Part shown: piece after piece, positions 7,333-12,632 of the stretch
How the letters are laid out: every line of letters starts with the position of its first letter
Position numbering within the stretch: position 1 is the stretch's first letter
Assembly (NCBI GenBank): GCA_002337215.1
Contig: DDFO01000023.1
Coordinates: 1 to 12,632, forward strand
Direction: 5' to 3'
Source of the DNA: Phycisphaerales bacterium UBA1926
GTDB taxonomy: Bacteria; Planctomycetota; Phycisphaerae; Phycisphaerales; UBA1924
Length of the DNA: 12,632 bases
Notes under the pieces: generated by a model
Databases searched by the model: none
What the model saw: only the letters and a program-made list of their open reading frames with translations
Told to the model about the DNA's origin: nothing
Translations under genes and position numbers: made by a program

Positions 7333-8637
7333 TCACTGCGGCGGGAACAGGTGCACGAGTGCCTGCTCGAGCCGACCCGCCCACGCCCGCTCGTTGTGCT
7401 CGGCGTTGGGCTCGATCTCCAGGATGACCGACGAGCGGCCTTCGAGGGCTTGCTTGAGCGCTCGCGACGCCTTGACATGCCGCATCGTGTTCGTGTCGTA
7501 GAACCCCGATCCGGGAAGATGCTCGGCGCCGCCCATCCCGATGAAGACCCGGGCGGGGACGCGGGGGGACGCCTTGGTGCGCTCGACCATGTCCAGATCG
7601 ATCGCGTCGAGCTGGAGCGCGGGGCTCTCAGTAAGGACCCGGCCGAACAGGTCGGGGCGCTGCAGTGAGGCGTGCAGCGCGATCAGTCCGCCCGCGGAAG
7701 CACCACCGATGCCAGTGTCCGCCGGGCCGGCCTTGACCCGGAATGCACGCTCGACTCTGGGCATGACCTCCCGGGCCATCCACTCGATGTAGTCATCACC
7801 CGCCGGGGTCTTGCCGAATATCTTTCGGCCGTCCGCCGACGATCCGGGGACGTACTCCTCGATGCGAGCCGCCCCGCTGTTGGGGATCGCGACGATCATG
7901 AGCGGCTCGATCTGCCCGCTGGCGATGAGGCTGGTCGCGGTCTCGTCGGCGCCCCACTCGGTGGGTGCCCGCTCGTGCTGCTGGAAGATGTGCTGGCCGT
8001 CCATCATGTAAAGGACGGGGTACGCGCGGTCGGGGTGATTGTCATAGTGCGGGGGAAGCCAGACGAGCAGGTCGCGCATCATGCCGTCCGCGGATCCCGC
8101 GCCGCCCGCGACTTGGAGGCGTTTGACAGTTCCGGTGACCTCGAGCGGTCTGTACTCGGGAGCGATTTTGTGACCTTCGCCGCCCACACGGAACTTCGGG
8201 ACCGTCAGTTCGATGACCGGCTTCTCGCCTTCCTTGAACGAACCCACGGCGACATCCGGGAAGGTGCGGTTCGTGATGTCTTGGCCTTCGGGGTCTGTCT
8301 CGACGCTTCCCCAGCCGCCGAGCGTGAACTTGAACTCGACGTTCTCGCCGAGCGAGCCACCTTCGAAGACGATCTGCCAGCGCCCGTCGGATCGCGGGGA
8401 GAGTTTGTAGTCGTTGTCGCCCGGGTTCCAGGAGTTCTTGCCCGATGCCCAGTAGATGGGCCGGCTCGCGGACGCCTGCTTGCCGGCGTCTGTGACGATG
8501 ACGACGAAGCCTTGAGGCAGGGTCTCGGGGCTGACCATGTTCTGCGCGACCGCGGGGCTTGGGGCGAGCAAGATCAGGGCAAGCGCGGCGGCGACAGTCC
8601 AGAACCGGGGCGCGAGGGAGTCGATCGTGTTTCTCAT
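7333..8637 (-). CDS. Secreted alpha/beta-hydrolase esterase (esterase D/Fes-like) with N-terminal starch-binding-like domain
   Basis: A 434-residue exported hydrolase. Residues 1-31 form a signal peptide (hydrophobic core about 13-28, probable cleavage after AVA-31). Residues about 43-147 look like an immunoglobulin-like carbohydrate-binding fold: IYWASGKNSWNPGDNDYKL, then VEFKFTLGGWGSVETDPEGQ and NRTFPDV, the pattern of CBM20/CBM48-like modules fused to esterases. Residues about 165-434 resemble the putative esterase family that includes esterase D, Fes and antigen 85: RDLLVWLPPHYD, YPVLYMMDGQHIF, the nucleophile elbow GGASAGG with Ser314, and a C-terminal EHNERAW with His414 as likely catalytic histidine. 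The acid residue is not certain. It stands 83 bases after atpC and 129 bases before the S41 gene. There is no clear ribosome site. Substrate is unknown: a carbohydrate ester or a siderophore ester are both possible. Confidence 0.88.
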   Translation of the reverse strand: MRNTIDSLAPRFWTVAAALALILLAPSPAVAQNMVSPETLPQGFVVIVTDAGKQASASRPIYWASGKNSWNPGDNDYKLSPRSDGRWQIVFEGGSLGENVEFKFTLGGWGSVETDPEGQDITNRTFPDVAVGSFKEGEKPVIELTVPKFRVGGEGHKIAPEYRPLEVTGTVKRLQVAGGAGSADGMMRDLLVWLPPHYDNHPDRAYPVLYMMDGQHIFQQHERAPTEWGADETATSLIASGQIEPLMIVAIPNSGAARIEEYVPGSSADGRKIFGKTPAGDDYIEWMAREVMPRVERAFRVKAGPADTGIGGASAGGLIALHASLQRPDLFGRVLTESPALQLDAIDLDMVERTKASPRVPARVFIGMGGAEHLPGSGFYDTNTMRHVKASRALKQALEGRSSVILEIEPNAEHNERAWAGRLEQALVHLFPPQ

Positions 8638-8697
8638 AAACGCAGGATAGCCGGCTCTCAGGGCGTCAGCGTTCTCCGCCTCGGGAGTCGAAGGCCG

Positions 8698-8718
8698 AAA
8701 AGAGCAGACGAACTGCCC
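8698..8718 (-). terminator. Probable intrinsic terminator of atpC
   Basis: Read on the minus strand right after the atpC stop: GGGCAG, a five-base loop TTCGT, CTGCTC, then TTTT. The stem has six pairs including one G-T. It is short but correctly placed, separating atpC from the esterase gene. Confidence 0.5.
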
Positions 8719-8720
8719 GC

Positions 8721-9167
8721 TCAGATGCCCTTGACGCGGCTGTGCCGCGCGATGCGTAGCCGGACGCGGGCCCGCTCGCGAGCGAGACGGATGCGGTCGG
8801 CCTCCTCGGCCTTGTTCGAAGCTTCCGGGTTCATTTCGGCACGCTCTGCAGCGTCGAGTTCGGCCTGGGCATCGCTCTCTGCGATCGTCTCGGCCGACTG
8901 GGCGTTCTCGGCGAGGATGATCAGTTCACCCTCGGACATCTGGACGAACCCGCCGTCGATGTAGAACGTTCGGTCCGCGCCGCCGTGCGTGGAGGCCGGG
9001 AATTGGAGCGTGAGCTCTCCAAGGCCCAGCTTTCCGACGAGCGGGGCTCGGCCGTGCTGGAAGCCCATCAGGCCGTCCCACATGGGCACGTTGGCGTACT
9101 CGACGGGCTCGTCGAGGAGGCTCTGGGCGGGGGTCACAACTCGGCAGCGGAAGGTTCTGTCGGACAC
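8721..9167 (-). CDS. atpC: F1Fo ATP synthase subunit epsilon
   Basis: Epsilon subunit of the F1 central stalk, 148 residues. The N-terminal beta sandwich (about 5-90) has CRVVTPAQSLLDEPVEYANVP, the loop DGLMGFQHGRAPLVGKLGLG (31-50) and FYIDGGFVQMSEGELIILAE (68-87), all typical. The C-terminal part (about 91-148) is a charged helical hairpin ending ERARVRLRIARHSR, the arm that in other bacteria can inhibit ATP hydrolysis. The start is GTG at 9167 with a strong GAGGAG seven bases upstream. Unlike in standard atp operons it does not follow atpD: the gene upstream is on the other strand, so atpC begins its own transcript here, with a candidate -10 box at 9197 and a terminator just after its stop. 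The rest of the ATP synthase must be elsewhere. Confidence 0.94.
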   Translation of the reverse strand: MSDRTFRCRVVTPAQSLLDEPVEYANVPMWDGLMGFQHGRAPLVGKLGLGELTLQFPASTHGGADRTFYIDGGFVQMSEGELIILAENAQSAETIAESDAQAELDAAERAEMNPEASNKAEEADRIRLARERARVRLRIARHSRVKGI

Positions 9168-9196
9168 GTGGGAACTCCTCTGATTCTCGTAGGGCG

Positions 9197-9202
9197 ATCA
9201 TA
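9197..9202 (-). promoter_or_regulatory. Candidate -10 box for atpC
   Basis: On the minus strand TATGAT matches the -10 consensus in five of six bases and would start transcription near 9190, about 23 bases before the GTG of atpC. No convincing -35 hexamer is visible at 16-18 bases upstream, so the box is only suggestive. Confidence 0.35.
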
Positions 9203-9313
9203 GCCGAGCGGCGCGTCGAAATCGTCGGGGATTCCGCCCCTCGCGTCGCTGAGTCCACACAGACAAAGATATGGGCCGGAGACGCGGGCCCGCCGCGGCG
9301 ATAGGCTCGCGGC

Positions 9314-10285
9314 ATGACGCCGAGGCCCCGCGCGACGCTCGTCGTGTGCATCATCCTGCTCCTGATCGCCGCGTCGCTACGTCTGCTGGTCGGAGGCGAT
9401 TCGCTCGCGATGCCCGAGTCGGGTGAGATCCTGTCATTGCGAGCCCATCGGCTCGCAGCGGCCGGGATCGTCGGTGCCTCGCTGGGGCTCGCGGGGGTCA
9501 TGCTGCAGTCGCTGCTCCGCAACCCGCTGGCATCTCCCGATCTGATCGGGCTGGCTCCCGGAGCCGGTTTTGGCATCATGCTCGCGACGTATCTGCACTA
9601 TCTCTCCACCGGCGAACTGACGCGTTGGAGCGGGGTCGCGGGGCCGGCGCTCGTGGGAGCGCTGTGTGCGCTGGGGGTGGTGTACCTCATCAGTCAACGC
9701 CGTGGGCTGATCGACCCAGCGGCGATGATCCTCGTCGGCGTCATCGTGGGGCTTGTGTTCGGAGCCGGGACTGTTTTTCTGCAGTTCCAGATGCCGGATC
9801 GGGGTCAGTCGGCGGTCCGCTGGCTCATGGGATCGGTGAGCGACGAGACCTCGATTGCCCAGCTGCTGGTGTGCGGCGGGGTGGTGCTCGCCGCGTCGGT
9901 CGCGATGAGTTGGGCGGGGCCCATGCTCGACGCGTCGGCGCTGAGCGAATCGGTGGCACGCTCGGTCGGGGTGCGCGTCGGGCTTGTGCGCACGGGGCTA
10001 TTTGTGGGCGCGGGCGTGCTCAGTGCGATCTCGATCCTGCTGGCCGGGCCGATCGCGTTTGTCGGGCTGATCGCCCCGCACACGGCCCGCATGGCCGGGG
10101 GACCAAGCCATCGCCTGCTCTCGTGGAACGCGACGCTCGCGGGGGCGGCGTTGCTCGTGCTCGCGGACGCGATGGTCAAGGGGATCGATCTCGCGGCAGG
10201 TCGACTGCCGGTGGGTGTGCTGACCGCGGCTCTTGGCGGGCCGTTCTTTCTTGTCTTGCTCGTGGGCGGCCGCGGGAAGGCTTAG
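9314..10285 (+). CDS. FecCD/BtuC-family ABC transporter permease
   Basis: Inner-membrane permease of the family that imports iron-siderophores, heme or cobalamin, 323 residues with about ten hydrophobic helices. Diagnostic segments are LRAHRLAAAGIVGASLGLAG then LQSLLRNPLASPDLIGLAPG (about 42-83), RWLMGSVS (169-176), and the cytoplasmic coupling loop GPIAFVGLIAPHTARM followed by GGPSHR (245-267), which contacts the ATPase subunit. DAMVKGIDLAAGRLPVGVLTAALGGPFFL (about 285-313) is the usual C-terminal block. It is slightly short at the N-terminus for the family. The ATG at 9314 lacks a clear Shine-Dalgarno site. No ATPase or substrate-binding protein gene is next to it: atpC lies divergently upstream, and downstream its TAG overlaps the stop of the convergent TPR gene. 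Family is secure; substrate is unknown. Confidence 0.93.
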   Translation: MTPRPRATLVVCIILLLIAASLRLLVGGDSLAMPESGEILSLRAHRLAAAGIVGASLGLAGVMLQSLLRNPLASPDLIGLAPGAGFGIMLATYLHYLSTGELTRWSGVAGPALVGALCALGVVYLISQRRGLIDPAAMILVGVIVGLVFGAGTVFLQFQMPDRGQSAVRWLMGSVSDETSIAQLLVCGGVVLAASVAMSWAGPMLDASALSESVARSVGVRVGLVRTGLFVGAGVLSAISILLAGPIAFVGLIAPHTARMAGGPSHRLLSWNATLAGAALLVLADAMVKGIDLAAGRLPVGVLTAALGGPFFLVLLVGGRGKA

Positions 10286-11682
10286 CGGTAGCGCACTGGG
10301 CGGCGGAAGAGCCCGACGGCGAGCCGGGGTGTTCCGGCGATGAGCCCGCCGACGCGACCGAACCCGCGCCGGATGGCGTGGGTGATCAGGACGCCCCTGA
10401 GTCGCCGCACCGGCGGATCGTCCGGATCGAGCGCGAGGGCTTGGCGGATCCAGTAGCGGGCGCGGGCGATCTGGCCAGACCGGATATGGGCAACCGCGAG
10501 GTTGTGCATCGCGGGAACGGAACGCGGGTTGAGGCGGATCGATCGGCGTGCCGACGCGAGACCTTCCTCGACCATGCCGGTCTCGAACTGGGCGACCGCG
10601 AGGCGATGCCAAGCGAGGGCATCATCGGGTTTGTCGCACGTCAACGCCTCGAAGACGCGAACGGCATCGCGCGGGCGAGACGCGTCGAGCAGAAGGCACC
10701 CGAGATCGTGCATGGCGTCGGCGTCCATCGCGTCCGGGTCAACCCGCAGGGTGCGGAGCTGGCCTTCGATGAGCCGGCGTGCGCGGGCGAGATGCTCGTC
10801 GCTGCCGTCGCGGAGCAGGAGCCCGGCGAGTCGGCGTGCGGAGACGCCGTCGGCGGGATCGAGTCGGACGACCAGATCGAACTCAACGATCGCCTCGGCC
10901 TCTGCACCGGCGTGGGCGTAGAGCTCGCCGAGCGCCGCGTGGGCGTCGGGGTTGTCGGGCTCGAGTTCGAGGACCCGGCTGTACTTCTCTCTCGCCTCGG
11001 CGAGGCGGTTCATTTCGAAAAGGAGGTCCCCGAGATCGAGCAGCGTGTCGATGTCCCCCGGGTCACGCCGAAGTTCGCGCAGGAACATCTGACGCGCCCG
11101 CTCGTGCCGCCCGGTCTGGACGTACGCCGACGCGAGCCGGGCCTCGATCCGTGGGAGTGCCGGGTTCAGGCGGGCGGCCTCCTTGAGACACCAGACCGCC
11201 TTGTCGGTCAGCCCCTGATCGAGCAGCGACTCGGCCATCGATGCGTACAGATCCGCGCACTCAGGGTCGATCTGCTGGCCTTGATAGAACGCTTCCTCCG
11301 CGTCGTCGTGCCGCTCAAGCGAGGCGAAGGCATCGATCCGGAAGGCCCACGCTTCGACAAGGTCCGCGTCGAGCTCGAGTGCACGAGAGAGCCTGTCGAG
11401 CGCAAGCTCGGCTCGGTCGGCACGCAGGAATGCTGCGCCCGCCATGAGCATCGCCTGCTCGTTATTGGGGTCGTGCTCGGATGCCTCGTCGAAGGCCTCG
11501 GCGGCGTCGGCGTGCCGACCGGCAGCGTCGAGTGTCAGGCCGAGATTGAAATGCCATTCGGGCTGGTACGGATTCAGCGACAGCGCGGCGCGGAGCTCGG
11601 ATTCCGCGTCGTCCCAGCGTCCGAGTTCGAAGAACTCATGCGCCCGCTCGACACACTGTTCTGCTTCGGACCAATCGTTCAC
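10282..11682 (-). CDS. TPR-repeat protein with about 12 tandem repeats
   Basis: A 466-residue protein made almost entirely of tetratricopeptide repeats, a helical solenoid used for protein-protein binding. I count about twelve consecutive units of mostly 34 residues from about residue 6 to 420, many ending in the typical pattern ALELDPDN/ALALDPDD. Unit nine is longer by about six residues. A basic tail of about 35 residues follows, rich in Gly and Arg and ending FRRPVRYR. There is no signal peptide or membrane helix, so it is probably cytoplasmic. The frame is open to a GTG at 11727, but I prefer the GTG at 11682: GGAG lies six bases upstream and translation then starts just before the first repeat. 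The stop TAA overlaps the TAG of the convergent permease gene. The kinase-like gene lies upstream on the same strand with a 142-base gap. Specific function is unknown. Confidence 0.9.
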   Translation of the reverse strand: MNDWSEAEQCVERAHEFFELGRWDDAESELRAALSLNPYQPEWHFNLGLTLDAAGRHADAAEAFDEASEHDPNNEQAMLMAGAAFLRADRAELALDRLSRALELDADLVEAWAFRIDAFASLERHDDAEEAFYQGQQIDPECADLYASMAESLLDQGLTDKAVWCLKEAARLNPALPRIEARLASAYVQTGRHERARQMFLRELRRDPGDIDTLLDLGDLLFEMNRLAEAREKYSRVLELEPDNPDAHAALGELYAHAGAEAEAIVEFDLVVRLDPADGVSARRLAGLLLRDGSDEHLARARRLIEGQLRTLRVDPDAMDADAMHDLGCLLLDASRPRDAVRVFEALTCDKPDDALAWHRLAVAQFETGMVEEGLASARRSIRLNPRSVPAMHNLAVAHIRSGQIARARYWIRQALALDPDDPPVRRLRGVLITHAIRRGFGRVGGLIAGTPRLAVGLFRRPVRYR

Positions 11683-11790
11683 GGGAGACTCCGCCTCACT
11701 CGCTCTTCGGTGGGGTACGCCCTCCACCAGCCTACTGACTTAGGAAGCCTCAAAAAGACAATTTCTTTCCGGAGCGCCGTTCTCTGAACA

Positions 11791-11805
11791 CGGCCCCGCG
11801 GGCCG
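11791..11805. repeat. GC-rich hairpin between the pseudokinase and TPR genes
   Basis: CGGCCC (11791-11796) and GGGCCG (11800-11805) form a perfect six-pair stem with a three-base loop. No T run follows on the minus strand, so it is at most a weak or factor-assisted terminator or attenuator between the two genes. Confidence 0.3.
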
Positions 11806-11815
11806 CCCTCCCTCT

Positions 11816-11832
11816 GGACAGGGGTCAGACCC
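11816..11832. repeat. Palindromic motif overlapping the pseudokinase stop
   Basis: GGACAGGGGTCAGACCC contains the palindrome GGGTC-A-GACCC (11822-11832) and overlaps the TGA stop (11825-11827). From memory it resembles the GGGGTCAGACCCC-type palindromes scattered between genes in many bacteria, some next to REP-associated transposases. Only one copy is visible here, so its repeat nature cannot be tested within the window. Confidence 0.25.
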
Positions 11833-12632
11833 GCCCGGTGGTACTTCCTTCCGAAACGCCCGGCTTTGCCCGCCCGGGTGAAACAACCGCTGAGAGCTTG
11901 CCGAGCAGAAGCCGAGCCGCGTCGAGGCGTCGTTCGGATGCGTCGTCATGCCGGTCGGGGAGGGACGCGATTGCCTCGCGGGCGGAATCGAAACCCTCGA
12001 TCGGATCGCACGCCCGCCGGATCCAGGCCCGCAGGGCGGATCCGGCCCTGAGCCGGTCCGGCGTGGGCGGCGCAGACAGTGTGCCATCGCCTGCATCGCC
12101 CAGGAGCAGCCGCTCGGCGATCAGGCCGATCGACCGGATCTCGTCGCATGCCGCGTCCTCGGCTGGTCGCGTGCCTTCCAGCGTTGCCTGGAGGCCGTAC
12201 ATGCCGATCTCGAGTGTGCCCCTGGGATTCACGAGCACACACGCCGGATCGAGCGAGCCGTGATGCTCGTTTTCGGCGTGAGCGGACACCGAGGCGTCGA
12301 GCAATTGCTCGATGGCGCGACCGGTCTCAAAGGCGCTCATGACTCCGCCTCGAGCGGCCCTGAGGCTCTCGAGCGTAACGACGCCGTCGTGATTGCCCAC
12401 GTAAGGGGTCACCGCCCAGCAGCCGGTCGTCTCGCGGCCCGCGGCCTCGATGGTCAGAATGTGGGGTCGGCGTCGCCCGGCGTTCTTCTTAAGGTATCCC
12501 CAGAGCCTGGGGCCCTGCTCGAGCGGGACGCGGTCGAAAAGCCACACGATGCAGTCGGTGTCACGCCGCGGATCGCGAGCGAGGTACCGCGCACCGAACC
12601 GGCTCCTTGCGAGCGGGCGGACGAGCGTCCGG
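11825..12632 (-). CDS. Ser/Thr protein kinase-fold protein lacking catalytic residues (probable pseudokinase, N-terminus outside window)
   Basis: The frame is open to the right edge, so the 5' end is missing; 268 residues and the stop are visible. Numbered from the first complete codon, the layout follows a Hanks-type kinase: a degenerate glycine loop RPLARSRFGARYLARD (5-20), a beta-3 strand CIVWLF (27-32), HILTIEAAG (57-65) and a hinge-like WAVTPYV (72-78), an alpha-E/catalytic-loop block ENEHHGSLDPACVLVNPRGT (120-139), GMYG (143-146) where DFG is expected, DEIRSIGLIAERLLLG (163-178) resembling the alpha-F region, and a C-lobe helix block to about 223. The key residues are changed: beta-3 Lys to Trp30, HRD to HGS (Ser126), the metal-binding Asn to Cys131, and the DFG Asp to Met144. 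It should therefore be inactive as a kinase, if the alignment is right. It may act by binding partners, possibly the product of the downstream TPR gene. Identification rests on pattern matching by eye. Confidence 0.72.
   Translation of the reverse strand, partial: RTLVRPLARSRFGARYLARDPRRDTDCIVWLFDRVPLEQGPRLWGYLKKNAGRRRPHILTIEAAGRETTGCWAVTPYVGNHDGVVTLESLRAARGGVMSAFETGRAIEQLLDASVSAHAENEHHGSLDPACVLVNPRGTLEIGMYGLQATLEGTRPAEDAACDEIRSIGLIAERLLLGDAGDGTLSAPPTPDRLRAGSALRAWIRRACDPIEGFDSAREAIASLPDRHDDASERRLDAARLLLGKLSAVVSPGRAKPGVSEGSTTGRV

Noticed and set aside
8638..8720. CCTGAGAG upstream of the esterase gene, considered as part of a TPP riboswitch.
   Set aside because: The other conserved half (CCTGATC-type helix with TAAT) is absent, and the gene is not a thiamine gene.
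7672..8964. A 430-codon plus-strand open frame opposite the esterase and atpC.
   Set aside because: It spans two unrelated antisense genes and their terminator region, with low-complexity Arg/Ser content.
7333..10285. A siderophore-use cluster formed by the Fes-like esterase and the FecCD permease.
   Set aside because: The genes are on opposite strands with atpC between them, the esterase has a carbohydrate-binding-like domain, and no ATPase, binding protein or receptor is present.
9625..11787. A 720-codon open frame on the plus strand across the permease end and antisense to the TPR gene.
   Set aside because: It has the Arg/Gly/Ala/Pro-rich composition of a shadow frame in high-GC DNA, while the frames it overlaps encode clear FecCD and TPR families.

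Overview
The window is high-GC bacterial chromosome with densely packed, mostly core genes. I see no mobile element, rRNA, tRNA or CRISPR array. The gene set suggests a planctomycete, probably of the Phycisphaerae/Phycisphaerales type: a three-part proton-translocating transhydrogenase, an ATP synthase epsilon gene standing apart from any atp operon, a secreted esterase with an N-terminal starch-binding-like domain, and a kinase-fold protein beside a long TPR protein. This placement rests on memory of gene content, not on a phylogenetic marker.

Layout. Bases 1-2736 (minus strand) carry pntAA, pntAB and pntB in transcriptional order; pntB runs off the left edge and lacks roughly its last 60 residues. 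Bases 2737-3005 are a divergent control region with an imperfect dyad and a candidate promoter. Bases 3006-3428 (plus) are mscL, followed by a strong intrinsic terminator. Bases 3528-7203 (minus) form a tight likely operon: S41 carboxyl-terminal processing peptidase, then an EamA/DMT-type transporter with a TTG start, then thiG. Bases 7333-8637 (minus) encode a secreted alpha/beta-hydrolase esterase. Bases 8721-9167 (minus) are atpC with its own candidate -10 box and a short terminator. Bases 9314-10285 (plus) encode a FecCD/BtuC-type ABC permease whose stop codon overlaps the stop of the convergent TPR gene (10282-11682, minus). Bases 11825-12632 (minus) hold most of a kinase-fold protein that has lost its catalytic residues; its N-terminus is beyond the right edge.

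How the genes work together. Transhydrogenase (NADPH supply from the proton gradient) and ATP synthase epsilon (control of the same gradient's main consumer) are energy genes. MscL protects against osmotic downshock. ThiG makes the thiazole half of thiamine; its partner ThiS is not in the window. The S41 peptidase and the esterase act outside the cytoplasm. The FecCD permease lacks its ATPase and binding protein here. The most interesting item is the kinase-fold protein: the kinase fold can be traced from glycine loop to C-lobe, but the beta-3 Lys, the HRD Asp, the following Asn and the DFG Asp are all replaced, so it reads as a pseudokinase, and it sits just upstream of a 12-repeat TPR scaffold. 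I found no convincing new multi-gene system.
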